From contig NZ_NNRK01000011.1 of the NCBI RefSeq assembly GCF_002252475.1, forward strand, positions 1 to 64,000: a DNA stretch of 64,000 nt, read 5' to 3'. The notes beneath the pieces were generated by a model that worked only from the letters and a program-made list of their open reading frames with translations, was not told the origin of the DNA and searched no databases. Both the position numbers and the translations under genes were made by a program. This document shows positions 28,525 to 37,109 of the stretch, piece by piece. Positions within the stretch are counted from its first letter, which is position 1. Each line of letters begins with the position of its first letter. Source of the stretch: Brucella rhizosphaerae. Its GTDB lineage: Bacteria > Pseudomonadota > Alphaproteobacteria > Rhizobiales > Rhizobiaceae.

Positions 28525-28914
28525 TCAACTCATCTGCGCTTTAAAGAGATCAAGGTCCCACATATCTTTTGTGCCGGACAGAAGCCCATCCCTGATTTCA
28601 AAAATATGCAGACCGTCGAGGATGATTTTGCGAGGCATTATGTTCTCGCCGCGCGGGGTGAAGGTTCCTGTCATATGGTAGGGGACGGCAACCTGAGTGC
28701 CTGCACGGATATAGCCACGTCTTTCCCATGCTACATCTGGCAGCATGCGCCAGAAGCCAATCAGCCCTTCCGCCAGTGCGGCATGGCCTTCGCGACGTTT
28801 CGCCATGGCTACTTCTTCATGCCAGCCATCGGCATGATAAAGTGACACGGCTTTGTCCGCATCGCGCGATGCATAGGCATCATAAAAGCGGTCGATGAGC
28901 GTGGCGTGATCCAT
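28525..28914 (-). CDS. SnoaL/NTF2-like protein
   Basis: 129 residues from ATG 28914, preceded by GGAG at 8 bases. Pattern of an NTF2-like cone: FYDAYASRDADKAVSLYHADGW, then GHAALAEGLIGFWRMLPD and a C-terminal LDGLHIFEIRDGLL. These small proteins act as isomerases, hydratases or cyclases in degradation of cyclic compounds, but catalysis cannot be read from motifs. It lies between the monooxygenase and the amidases. An in-frame start at 28929 is less likely. Confidence 0.85.
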   Translation of the reverse strand: MDHATLIDRFYDAYASRDADKAVSLYHADGWHEEVAMAKRREGHAALAEGLIGFWRMLPDVAWERRGYIRAGTQVAVPYHMTGTFTPRGENIMPRKIILDGLHIFEIRDGLLSGTKDMWDLDLFKAQMS

Positions 28915-28942
28915 CGCAATCTCCAACAAGTCCCGATACTAA

Positions 28943-28982
28943 GAACCCCGCCCGATTTGCACCGGACGGGGCAGCGGGGTTC
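28943..28982 (-). other. Intercistronic hairpin between monooxygenase and SnoaL-like genes
   Basis: Arms GAACCCCGC and GCGGGGTTC, 28943-28951 and 28974-28982, with an inner CCCG/CGGG pair. It overlaps the stop codon of the 28981-30468 gene. No T-run, so it could tune mRNA decay or the ratio of monooxygenase to downstream enzymes. Confidence 0.5.
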
Positions 28983-30468
28983 ATTCGATGCCGGCGATTT
29001 TCTTCACCTGAGCAACGTAACCGTCTCGCTTGACTTCATTATAAAGTCTGGCGCGAAGAGCGGGCGCTGGTGTAGCGTTGACGTTTTCGAACAAGGCCAC
29101 ACGACCAGCCAGAGAACCGGACGTCATATCCCAGATGAAATTCATCAGCTGTTCTTTGACCATGGCCGAAACGCCGTGTCCGGGAAGCAACTCGTGCAGG
29201 AAGTGGCCAACTTCAGGATTGTCGAAGGCTTTCTTGCCAAAGCGCATGACCAGACCCTGGCCACACAATTCCTGCAGGATATGAATGATCTTCGGATAGT
29301 TTTCGATGGAGTAGAGACGACCGGCGGTCAACATGCCGACATCGGGACGCATGACGTCGCCTTCTGTTGGCACCGCCAATGCTTCCGCTGCCGTGACAAA
29401 TGCGCGAAGCGTCTGGGCATATTCGACCAACTGTCCAAGCATCATCTGGACGGCCGGGATTTTGCCCGTACCCAGATAATCCAGCACCATCTGTCCGGCA
29501 CCGACAAAAAGCTCTGCCTTGACTGCGAGGCGCGTGAGCACGTGCCAATGTGCGAAGACGCATACAGGCCCGTAATAGCTCATTGCCGTCGGGTCGCCGA
29601 GATTGAACAAACGTTCTTTCGGCACGAAGACATTGTCGAATACGATGAACTGATCGGCTTCCTCGCCAAGGCTCGCTACCGGATGATCGAATTTACTCGA
29701 CAATGGCTGTGAGACCATTTCGCGCGAGATCATCTTGATGCCGGGCGTGTCGATTGGAACCGAACCCCAGATGCAGGCATCTGCCGGTGTTTCCTGAATA
29801 CCACCAAGATTGGTGAAGAAAATGTCGTTGGCTTGCGCAGCAATCGAGCCTACGGTTTTCGCACCGTAAATATAGACGCCATCTTTCGTCACTTTACGGG
29901 CTTTAAGCAGCGATGCTTCGGATGCCTTAGGCGAAGAACGATCAGCCTGCGGTCCGGCAAGGCTTTCAGATGCAGTCAGATTGTTGTTCTGACCATATTC
30001 CATGTAGCGTTCGATATTCTCTGCGAAGTCGGGATCAATGCCATCAATGAGAGACTTCTTCTTTTTGAAGGTCGGCAGATAGGCATAAAGACCAACGACG
30101 ATGGATGGCGCAAGATCCGGTGGACGTCCAAAAGTGCCTGCTGTCTTGAGCGATGTATATTCGATCATCCGACGGCGTGCAGCCAGGTCTTCCCTGGTAC
30201 GTGGAATCTGCCACGAGCGGCTGAGCACAGCCCCTGCCTTTTCGTCATAATAGGTGGTGGCGTCGGCGTGTTCTTCCGTGAACTGATCGTCGAACATCGA
30301 TGCGAGAAGATCGATGCCCTTTGCCAGGGCCGGTTCGTCATAAACCGAATTCAGCTTTTGCCCGCCAACCCAGATCTGGCGATTATCTTTGAGAGATTCT
30401 TTATACTGTTCGCCGGTTTTCAGCCGGTGCGGCTTACTTACTGGTTTCGTGGCTGTTCCCTGTGTCAC
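28981..30468 (-). CDS. HpaB-type flavin-dependent aromatic/pyridine monooxygenase
   Basis: 495 residues, matching the 4-hydroxyphenylacetate 3-monooxygenase oxygenase component in length and plan: acyl-CoA-dehydrogenase-like fold, KTGEQYKESLKDNRQIWVGG at the start, DGVYIYGAKTVGSIAAQANDI in the middle, FDHPVASLGEEADQFIVFDNVFVPKERLF, and a helical C-terminal domain. It uses reduced FAD from a separate reductase (25280-25795). With NicX downstream, the likely reaction is hydroxylation of a hydroxypyridine to a para-diol, ready for ring cleavage (inference). It is the first large gene of the operon, preceded by a small carboxymuconolactone-decarboxylase-like gene. Confidence 0.9.
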   Translation of the reverse strand: MTQGTATKPVSKPHRLKTGEQYKESLKDNRQIWVGGQKLNSVYDEPALAKGIDLLASMFDDQFTEEHADATTYYDEKAGAVLSRSWQIPRTREDLAARRRMIEYTSLKTAGTFGRPPDLAPSIVVGLYAYLPTFKKKKSLIDGIDPDFAENIERYMEYGQNNNLTASESLAGPQADRSSPKASEASLLKARKVTKDGVYIYGAKTVGSIAAQANDIFFTNLGGIQETPADACIWGSVPIDTPGIKMISREMVSQPLSSKFDHPVASLGEEADQFIVFDNVFVPKERLFNLGDPTAMSYYGPVCVFAHWHVLTRLAVKAELFVGAGQMVLDYLGTGKIPAVQMMLGQLVEYAQTLRAFVTAAEALAVPTEGDVMRPDVGMLTAGRLYSIENYPKIIHILQELCGQGLVMRFGKKAFDNPEVGHFLHELLPGHGVSAMVKEQLMNFIWDMTSGSLAGRVALFENVNATPAPALRARLYNEVKRDGYVAQVKKIAGIE

Positions 30469-30537
30469 TTGGGCCTCCTATTGCAATTGGAATCGCCGGT
30501 GTTCCCCGCTTTTATGGAGCGTTTCCGGTTGTAGGTA

Positions 30538-30948
30538 TCAGGCGCTTTCTGCCTTTTCGTCCCGCATCTGACGAATGACTTCGGTAGCAACGCGCATTGA
30601 ATCGAGCGCGGCGGGAACGCCGCAATAAATGGCTGCCTGAAGAATAACCTCGACGATCTCTTCTTCCGTCACACCATTGTTCAAGGCTCCACGAACATGA
30701 ATTTTCACTTCATGTGGACGGTTCAATGCTGTCAGCATGGCGAGGTTGAGAAAACTGCGGGTCTTGCGCTCCAGCCCCGGACGGGTCCAGATTTCACCCC
30801 AGCACCATTCCGTAACAAGCTTTTGCAGCGGAGCGGTCAGGTCATCGGCCTTGGCAAGGGAAGGCGCAACATAGCCGTCGCCAAGGACCTCGCGTCTGAC
30901 CTTCAACCCTTTCTGAAATTGTTCACCGGTGAATTCGGGACGAGTCAT
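30538..30948 (-). CDS. Carboxymuconolactone decarboxylase-family protein
   Basis: 136 residues from ATG 30948 (GGAGAG just before), the usual length for PcaC-type proteins. Family motifs: TRPEFTGEQFQKGLKVRREVLG at the start, EWCWGEIWTRPGLERKTRSF, then GVTEEEIVEVILQAAIYCGVPAAL with the conserved Cys and the Gly-Val-Pro turn. In the protocatechuate pathway such proteins decarboxylate a lactone; here the role could be decarboxylation of a pyridine carboxylate or lactone intermediate. A longer start at 31041 is possible. First gene of the minus-strand operon. Confidence 0.88.
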   Translation of the reverse strand: MTRPEFTGEQFQKGLKVRREVLGDGYVAPSLAKADDLTAPLQKLVTEWCWGEIWTRPGLERKTRSFLNLAMLTALNRPHEVKIHVRGALNNGVTEEEIVEVILQAAIYCGVPAALDSMRVATEVIRQMRDEKAESA

Positions 30949-31066
30949 GCATCTCTCCGTTAAGGTGGGCAGTCCGGCAGCCTTGCTCTCGTTGCTTGGT
31001 TGCGATGATTGTGCCGTTCTGATTGTCTCAAGGTTAGACATGTCGGACTTGACCTGTCAATAGATT

Positions 31067-31089
31067 GTATGACAAGATTACGGTCATAC
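31067..31089. promoter_or_regulatory. Inverted repeat in the divergent promoter region (candidate GntR operator)
   Basis: GTATGAC-9 bases-GTCATAC, perfect arms, between the divergent starts at 30948 and 31146. Its centre holds ATTACGGT, a string also found at 37972-37979 and nearly at the GntR gene (36320-36326). Confidence 0.55.
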
Positions 31090-31145
31090 TAAAAATGAAG
31101 TCGAACGTGCTTCAGCATACAACGATATAAAATGGGAACATCACG

Positions 31146-31991
31146 GTGGATCAGGCGGCTGGACTTGATGAAAAAATAACGCCTTTTGAGCTTTATGCAT
31201 TACGCTACGCCACCCATGAAGGACGGACTGCCAAAGATAATTTTCTTTATGCAGACCCACATGAGTCGGGCGAAAATCTCGATTATTTTATCTGGCTGGC
31301 TCGTCGCGATGACGAGGTTTTCGTCATCGATACAGGCTTTGGCCAGGAAGCTGCAGACGCCCGCGGGCGCACCCTTTTGCGCCGCCCTGTGGACGCGCTG
31401 GCTTTGCTTGATGTTGATGCACAGCAAGTGCGTCAGGTGATTTTGACACATCTCCACTACGATCACGCTGGTACACTGAGTGATTTTCCGGCAGCACATT
31501 TTCATCTTCAGGTCGACGAAGCGGGACACGCCACGGGGCCATACATGTGCGACCCAAAAGCACGCGCTCCTTTCGATGTTGAGAACATCGTGGCTTATGT
31601 TCGTAACCTCTATGCCGGAAGAATAGAATTTCATCGCGGCGACAAGGAGCTGGTCTCCGGATTATGGTTGCACGCAATCCCGGGCCATAGTGCAGCTTTG
31701 CAGGCGGTGCGCGTTTACACCAAACGCGGATGGGTCGTTCTGGCGTCTGATGCAACGCATTTTTACGCCAATATGGAGCGCGAAAACCCGTTCCCGGTGC
31801 TGTTTGACGAAGCAGCTCTCATTCGCGGTTATTCAAGATTGATCGAACTGGCACCCAGCCTGAACCATATCGTGCCCGGGCATGATCCTGCGGTCATGCG
31901 TGCCTATAAAGCTCCATCAGAAAAGCTGAACGGCATTGTCGTGCGACTGGATGAAGAGCCTATCCTGCGCTGGGAGGAGCTTGCACGATGA
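31146..31991 (+). CDS. MBL-fold lactonase/hydrolase
   Basis: 281 residues, GTG start. Metallo-beta-lactamase fold with the two-zinc site THLHYDHAG (His102, His104, Asp106, His107), His181 in IPGHSA, Asp202 in ASDATH and His246 in VPGHDP. It has the N-acyl-homoserine-lactonase plan. In vitamin B6 breakdown an MBL-fold enzyme opens 4-pyridoxolactone; this protein is not an obvious close match to that enzyme, but ring-opening of a lactone made by the following SDR is the best fit in context (inference). Overlaps the next gene by ATGA. Confidence 0.88.
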   Translation: MDQAAGLDEKITPFELYALRYATHEGRTAKDNFLYADPHESGENLDYFIWLARRDDEVFVIDTGFGQEAADARGRTLLRRPVDALALLDVDAQQVRQVILTHLHYDHAGTLSDFPAAHFHLQVDEAGHATGPYMCDPKARAPFDVENIVAYVRNLYAGRIEFHRGDKELVSGLWLHAIPGHSAALQAVRVYTKRGWVVLASDATHFYANMERENPFPVLFDEAALIRGYSRLIELAPSLNHIVPGHDPAVMRAYKAPSEKLNGIVVRLDEEPILRWEELAR

Positions 31992-32770
31992 CAGTGGGTG
32001 CAGGGCGCGGGGTGCTGATTACTGGATCGGCGCTTGGTCTGGGTCTGGAGCTTGCTCGCGTATTCGCAAAGGCAGGTGACCGGGTCTTTCTCACGGATAT
32101 TTTGTCTGATGTTGACGATGCGGCAACTGCTCTGACTGGTGAAACCGGTCAGCCTGTTGGCGCATTAGCAATCGATCTTTCTCGTGAAGGCGCGGCAGGT
32201 GAGCTTGCGGCCGCTGCAAAGGAACATCTGGGCACAATCGATATCCTCATTAACAACGCTGTTATTCGCAAGATGTCGCCAGTGCAGTCGCTGGGAGATT
32301 CCGATTGGGATAGGGCGCTGGAGGTCAACCTGTCGGCCCCTTTTCGGTTAATCCGAGCCTGTCTGCCAGACATGCAGGCGTGCGGCTGGGGTCGTATAGT
32401 CAATATGGCCTCGGTTTATAGCCTGATTGCGCTTGCCGGACGCGTGGATTACGTCACCACAAAGCACGCAATGATTGGTCTTACGCGTACGGTGGCGCTT
32501 GAACTCGCCGCTACATCAATCACCTGCAATGCAATCTGCCCCGGCCTGATGGCAACAGATTCGGCGCTCAGCCGTATCGAAGCGCTGGCTGCCGAAAAGA
32601 ACATCAGCCGCGAAGAAGCCACGCGGGTTTTCCTAGCCTCCCGTCAGCCGGGTGGCAAATTTATTCCAATGGAGACGGTGACAGCACTTGCGCTGTTCCT
32701 TTGCGGTTCTGCCAGCGAGGGCATTAATGGCGCAGCTATCCCGGTAGATAATGGCTGGTCGTTTGCGTGA
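31988..32770 (+). CDS. Short-chain dehydrogenase/reductase
   Basis: 260 residues. Gly-rich LITGSALGLGLE, NN at 89-90, catalytic Ser142 (MASVYSL), Tyr155 and Lys159 (DYVTTKH). Coupled to the lactonase gene by an ATGA overlap. It could oxidise a cyclic hemiacetal of a pyridoxal-like compound to the lactone that the MBL protein opens, as pyridoxal 4-dehydrogenase does; this is inference from context. Confidence 0.9.
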   Translation: MTVGAGRGVLITGSALGLGLELARVFAKAGDRVFLTDILSDVDDAATALTGETGQPVGALAIDLSREGAAGELAAAAKEHLGTIDILINNAVIRKMSPVQSLGDSDWDRALEVNLSAPFRLIRACLPDMQACGWGRIVNMASVYSLIALAGRVDYVTTKHAMIGLTRTVALELAATSITCNAICPGLMATDSALSRIEALAAEKNISREEATRVFLASRQPGGKFIPMETVTALALFLCGSASEGINGAAIPVDNGWSFA

Positions 32771-32799
32771 AAGCTGGACCACGATAACAGGAGAGTGGA

Positions 32800-33696
32800 A
32801 TGTCTGAAGTGGGTTTTGTTGGCCTTGGCAATATGGGACGCCCTATGGCGGAGCGTATCATAGGCGCAGGCTACAAGCTTGTCGTCAATGATCGTGCAGA
32901 AACAGCCGTTGCAGCAATGGTGGCAGCAGGCGCTGAGGCCTCGGCAAGCCTTGAGGAATTGACGGGGCGGGTCGAAACCATTTTCCTGTCGCTGCCAACA
33001 CCTGAAGTAGTGCTTGCGGTCGGTCGGTCGATTGCAGCAAATCCGGGCATTGTAAAACGTGTTGTCGATCTTTCGACCACGGGTCCCAAAGCTGAGATGG
33101 ATCTGGCGGAGATATTGTCAGATGCTGGGATAGCTTTGATTGATAGTCCGGTTTCGGGCGGAGTTGCTGGCGCAAAGAAAGGTACGCTGGCCTTGATGGC
33201 CGCAGGCCCATCTGCACATTTTGAGATTGTTCTGCCGATGTTGCTGGCGCTTGGCAAGGTGATCCGTGTTGCGGAAGAGCCGGGCAAAGCGCAGGTCATG
33301 AAGCTCATCAATAATATATGCTCGGCGGCGGCACTTGCGATTACATCAGAGGCGATGGTGATGGGTGCGAAAGCTGGGCTTGATGCCGATGTTATGATCG
33401 AAGTGCTCAATGCCGGATCAGGCCGTACATCGGCGAGCGTCGACAAGATTCCGCGTTTCGTTCTGCCACGTAGTTTCGATTTTGGCTTCGCCATTGCCTT
33501 ATCTCTCAAAGATATTCGGCTTTGTCTTGAAGAAGCGGAGCGGCTTGGTGTGCCAATGCTGGTAGGGAATGCCGTGCGGATGCTCTTTTCAATCACCAAA
33601 GCCGATTTGGGCCCGGATGCAGACATGACTGCAATTATTCGTCCTTTGGAGCAGTGGGCGAATACTGAAGTGCGTGGCAAGGCTGCTGGCGTATGA
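32800..33696 (+). CDS. 3-hydroxyisobutyrate dehydrogenase-family oxidoreductase
   Basis: 298 residues. NAD(P) site GFVGLGNMGRPMAERI, substrate loop DSPVSGGVAGAKKGTL, and catalytic Lys in QVMKLINN. AGGAGAG stands before the ATG. Third gene of the plus-strand operon. Acts on a small beta- or gamma-hydroxy acid; 2-(hydroxymethyl)glutarate dehydrogenase of nicotinate fermentation belongs to the same family, which makes a pyridine-derived acid plausible. Confidence 0.9.
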   Translation: MSEVGFVGLGNMGRPMAERIIGAGYKLVVNDRAETAVAAMVAAGAEASASLEELTGRVETIFLSLPTPEVVLAVGRSIAANPGIVKRVVDLSTTGPKAEMDLAEILSDAGIALIDSPVSGGVAGAKKGTLALMAAGPSAHFEIVLPMLLALGKVIRVAEEPGKAQVMKLINNICSAAALAITSEAMVMGAKAGLDADVMIEVLNAGSGRTSASVDKIPRFVLPRSFDFGFAIALSLKDIRLCLEEAERLGVPMLVGNAVRMLFSITKADLGPDADMTAIIRPLEQWANTEVRGKAAGV

Positions 33697-33697
33697 C

Positions 33698-35071
33698 ATG
33701 GCAGGTTTAAGCACCATTCTTGCCGAGTTTGTTCATGCACCGCCAATCATGCCTGAGGTGGTGCGCGCCGCCGGACGCCGGTCGTTGCTCAACATGGTGG
33801 GTACGGCGATTGGCGGTTCAAATGAGGCCGCAATCCAAAAGCTGGCAGCAATGCTGCCAGCCTTTTCCGGTCCTGAAACGGCGAGCATTATCGGACGAAC
33901 AGAGCGGGCCGATATGCTTTGGGCCGCTTACATCAATGCGGCATCCGCCAATATTTTTGATTATGACGATACGCATATTCCGACGGTTATTCATCCAGCC
34001 GCACCCGTTGCGCCTGCTGTTCTGGCACTTGCCGAAACACTGGCTGCCGAGGGACGTCCCGTATCAGGTGGGGCGTTGATTGAGGCGTTTGTCTTAGGTG
34101 CAGAAATCACCTGCCGATTGGGAAATGCGCTTCACCCGGATCATTACGCGCGCGGATGGCATATCACTTCGACCTGTGGAGCATTTGGTGCAGCTCTGGC
34201 TGTCGGCAGACTATTGCGGCTTTCTCCATCGCAGCTTGTAGACGCTTTGGGGCATGCATTGGCGCAGGCTACGGGATCGGTTGAAACACTGGGCACAATG
34301 TCTAAAAGCCTCTCCGTAGGGCAGGCAGCACGTGCAGGACTTATGTCAGCGCTGCTTGCAGCTAAGGGCTATACTGGCCCGGATGCGCCACTGGAAGGCG
34401 CAAGGGGTTTTCTAGCCTTGCATTCTGATAACCCCGATTTTTCCGCGCTGACGGATGATCTGGGGGGCCGCTGGGAAATATTGAAGAATACGTTCAAGCC
34501 ATATCCATGTGGAGTGGTTTTGAACCCGGTTATCGAAGCCTGCCTGGCACTTCATGCGGAAGGCAACTTCAAGGCCGATGAGATAGCCTCAATTACACTG
34601 ACAGGTCATCCGCTTTTGCGTCAGCGCACAGATCGCCCGGATGTCTCGACAGGCAGGCTGGCGCAGGTCAGTGCACAACATGCGGTGGCCGTCAGCCTGT
34701 TATGGGGCAGGGCAGATCTGGAAGCTTTTTCGGACAGTGCCGTTGGTAATCCGGAACTTAAAGCCGTAGCGCGCAAGCTGTCATTTTTAGATGATCCTTC
34801 CTTTACATTTGAGGCCGCGGAAGTTTGTCTTCTGCTTCAGGATGGGCGCAAGCTTGTGCGCAAGATTGATGCCGCCAAAGGTGGACTAGAGTATCCAATG
34901 AGTGAGGCTGATCTGGCCGCGAAGTTTCGCACGCAGATTGTTTGGCGCGGGATTGAACTCGATGGCGATGCATTAATTGCTTCTCTCGGAGCGATTGAAA
35001 ATGCTGCTGATGGAGCTTCCTTCCTCGCCCTGGCGCGAGCTGACACGACTAACAAAGGGAGAGAGATATGA
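33698..35071 (+). CDS. MmgE/PrpD-family protein
   Basis: 457 residues from ATG 33698, one base after the preceding stop; a GTG at 33674 would add eight residues. MmgE/PrpD fold: FDYDDTHIPTVIHPAAPVAPA, then RGWHITSTCGAFGAA, GTMSKSLSVGQAARAG, and FKPYPCGVVLNPVIEA. The family includes 2-methylcitrate dehydratase and cis-aconitate decarboxylase, so it dehydrates or decarboxylates a tricarboxylate-like acid. Overlaps the aminotransferase start (ATGA), showing tight coupling. Substrate unknown. Confidence 0.88.
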   Translation: MAGLSTILAEFVHAPPIMPEVVRAAGRRSLLNMVGTAIGGSNEAAIQKLAAMLPAFSGPETASIIGRTERADMLWAAYINAASANIFDYDDTHIPTVIHPAAPVAPAVLALAETLAAEGRPVSGGALIEAFVLGAEITCRLGNALHPDHYARGWHITSTCGAFGAALAVGRLLRLSPSQLVDALGHALAQATGSVETLGTMSKSLSVGQAARAGLMSALLAAKGYTGPDAPLEGARGFLALHSDNPDFSALTDDLGGRWEILKNTFKPYPCGVVLNPVIEACLALHAEGNFKADEIASITLTGHPLLRQRTDRPDVSTGRLAQVSAQHAVAVSLLWGRADLEAFSDSAVGNPELKAVARKLSFLDDPSFTFEAAEVCLLLQDGRKLVRKIDAAKGGLEYPMSEADLAAKFRTQIVWRGIELDGDALIASLGAIENAADGASFLALARADTTNKGREI

Positions 35072-36249
35072 GCCACGGGAAGATTGCCGATCCGATATTC
35101 ACTTTGACCACAGGCCCGGTAGATGCTTACCCGGCCGTATTGCGTGCGCTGTCCCGGCCCGTTCTTTACGATTACGATCCGGCTTTTCTGGCGGTCTATG
35201 AATCTGTGAACGCCAAAGTGCAGCGCGCCTTCCACACCACAACACCACCGGTCATTCTTCAGGGTGAGCCAGTTTTGGGGCTGGAAGCGGCTGCTGCCTC
35301 GCTGATTGCGAAAAATGATGTCGTGCTCAATCTCGTTTCTGGCGTTTATGGCAAGGGCTTTGGCTATTGGGCTGCTCGCTATGCGAAAGAAGTTGTCGAG
35401 CTTGCAGTACCCTATAATGAAGTGCTGACAGCGAATGCCGTTGCTGATTTTTTAAAGAAGCACCCGGAGGTAGCAGTGGTTTCGCTTTGTCATCACGACA
35501 CACCATCCGGCACGGTAAACCCGGTTGCCGGAATCGGCACCGTGGTAAAGGCTGCGGGTAAGCTATTCATCGTGGATTCCGTTTCAGCTTTCGGCGGAAT
35601 GGACGTTCTGCCTGAAACAGCTTGCGCAGATATTTTTGTAACCGGTCCGAATAAATGTCTGGGCTGCCCTCCCGGACTGACACTGTTGCATGTGAGCGAA
35701 GCTGCATGGGAGAAAATAGCGGCTAATCCTGATGCACCCAAAGCCTCAATCCTGTCGATCAGTGACTGGAGGAACGCACACAGGGCCGATCGGCCATTTC
35801 CCTTCACACCATCCGTTACCGAAATCAATGCTCTTGATGCAGCACTCGATCTTTATCTGGAAGAGGGTGAGGAAGCCGTGTGGGCCCGACATGCATTGAC
35901 GGCGAAAGCCTGTCGGGCAGGTGTTCAGGCTGCCGGCCTCAAGCTTTGGGCAGCCCGTGAAGAAATTGCATCGGCAACCTGTACTGCAGTCGCAATTCCA
36001 GATGGAATCGATGAAGCGAAACTGCGTGCGTCCATACGTGACCGATATGGTGTCGTTTTCTCATCGGGTCGTGCCGAGACTCTGGGTAAGCTGACCCGAA
36101 TTGGGCATATGGGGCCAACTGCACGCCCGACATATTCGCTTATATCGGTGGCAGCAATTGCCGGGGGGCTCAAAGCCGCAGGCGTTAAAGACATCGATGT
36201 AGGGGCCGGAGTTGCAGCAGCAATGGCGGTTATATACACGGCAAAATAG
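35068..36249 (+). CDS. ppaT: Pyridoxamine-pyruvate aminotransferase
   Basis: 393 residues, class V aminotransferase fold. From memory it follows Mesorhizobium loti PPAT almost without gaps. The residues that define PPAT there (Glu68, Lys197, Arg336, Arg345) are here Glu67 (QGEPVLGLEA), Lys196 (GPNKCLG), Arg335 (SSGRAETLG) and Arg344 (LTRIGHMG), one position lower throughout. PPAT turns pyridoxamine + pyruvate into pyridoxal + alanine and needs no bound PLP, since pyridoxal itself is the substrate. It is the strongest sign that this block degrades vitamin B6 or a close pyridine relative. A related aminomethylpyridine substrate cannot be excluded. Confidence 0.9.
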   Translation: MSHGKIADPIFTLTTGPVDAYPAVLRALSRPVLYDYDPAFLAVYESVNAKVQRAFHTTTPPVILQGEPVLGLEAAAASLIAKNDVVLNLVSGVYGKGFGYWAARYAKEVVELAVPYNEVLTANAVADFLKKHPEVAVVSLCHHDTPSGTVNPVAGIGTVVKAAGKLFIVDSVSAFGGMDVLPETACADIFVTGPNKCLGCPPGLTLLHVSEAAWEKIAANPDAPKASILSISDWRNAHRADRPFPFTPSVTEINALDAALDLYLEEGEEAVWARHALTAKACRAGVQAAGLKLWAAREEIASATCTAVAIPDGIDEAKLRASIRDRYGVVFSSGRAETLGKLTRIGHMGPTARPTYSLISVAAIAGGLKAAGVKDIDVGAGVAAAMAVIYTAK

Positions 36250-36306
36250 TCAGGCGGTGCACCTTAAACAGGCATAGGGGTAATCTGGTGCTTTCAAAAC
36301 AAGCAA

Positions 36307-36328
36307 TTACCGTATAGTAATACGGTAA
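36307..36328. promoter_or_regulatory. Operator-like inverted repeat before GntR gene
   Basis: TTACCGTAT-AGTA-ATACGGTAA, perfect 9-base arms, 35 bases before the ATG at 36363. Size and symmetry fit a GntR/FCD dimer, so self-control is likely. Confidence 0.65.
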
Positions 36329-36362
36329 TACCGATCCCCATAAACCAAAGGGGTACAAACTT

Positions 36363-37079
36363 ATGGCTATGTCTATGAACGGAAGAACTCCGCCTATTGA
36401 TTTTAAAGTGATAAAAGCTGCAGCACCTGTGCGTCATAGCGTTACGGAAAGCATCCGCAACTCTATCGCTGTGGGGTATTTTACGGCGGGGCAGCGTATC
36501 ACTGAACGTGACTTGTGCGAAATGACGGGTGTCAGCCGTACGGCTGTGCGTGAAGCACTCCGGCAGCTCGAAAGCGAAGGTCTGGTCGAAGTCGTTCCGC
36601 ATCGCGGGCCGATTGTGGCTCGTTTAAGGCCGGAACAGGCGGAAGGCATCTATCAGGTGCGTGTGGAGCTTGAAGGGCTGGCATGTGAACTGTTTGCCCG
36701 CAACGCCACCGATGAGGATATCGCAGCGCTGAAAGCGGCTTTCGAAGTGCTGAAGCAAGGCGACAAGGTCACTGATCCTTTGGAGCGTTTGACGGCCAAG
36801 AATGCGTTTTATGATAGCCTGATTTTTGGTGCCCATAACGAGGCGCTTGGTCATACGCTTTCTTCGCTGAATGCGCGCGTCATGGTCTTGCGCGCGACAT
36901 CATTGGGCGCGCCAGGTCGCACACGTGAAAGCCTTGCAGAACTGGAAGAAGTGGTTGGGCATCTGGCTGCCAGACGAGGCAAGGAAGCCCGCAAAGCAGC
37001 CGCTCATCATGTGATGAATGCAGGCAAAGTCGCAATTGCCATTCTGCGAGAGCGACTGGCGCAGGAAGCCGATGCCTAG
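36363..37079 (+). CDS. GntR-family regulator (FadR subfamily, FCD domain)
   Basis: 238 residues. Winged HTH at about 22-85: VTESIRNSIAVGYFTAGQRI, then MTGVSRTAVREALRQLESEGLVEV. FCD helical effector domain after that (QVRVELEGLACELFA, NEALGHTL, HHVMNAG). Lies at the end of the plus-strand catabolic operon with its own inverted repeat upstream. A pathway intermediate is the likely effector, releasing repression. A hairpin terminator follows at once. Confidence 0.9.
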   Translation: MAMSMNGRTPPIDFKVIKAAAPVRHSVTESIRNSIAVGYFTAGQRITERDLCEMTGVSRTAVREALRQLESEGLVEVVPHRGPIVARLRPEQAEGIYQVRVELEGLACELFARNATDEDIAALKAAFEVLKQGDKVTDPLERLTAKNAFYDSLIFGAHNEALGHTLSSLNARVMVLRATSLGAPGRTRESLAELEEVVGHLAARRGKEARKAAAHHVMNAGKVAIAILRERLAQEADA

Positions 37080-37083
37080 ATTA

Positions 37084-37109
37084 AACGCCGGGGTTATATC
37101 CCCGGCGTT
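37084..37109. terminator. Bidirectional hairpin between convergent genes
   Basis: Arms AACGCCGGGG/CCCCGGCGTT around a TTATAT loop, between the GntR stop (37079) and the SDR stop (37094). It extends into the last codons of the SDR gene. Strong GC stem, short T-tracts. Confidence 0.7.
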
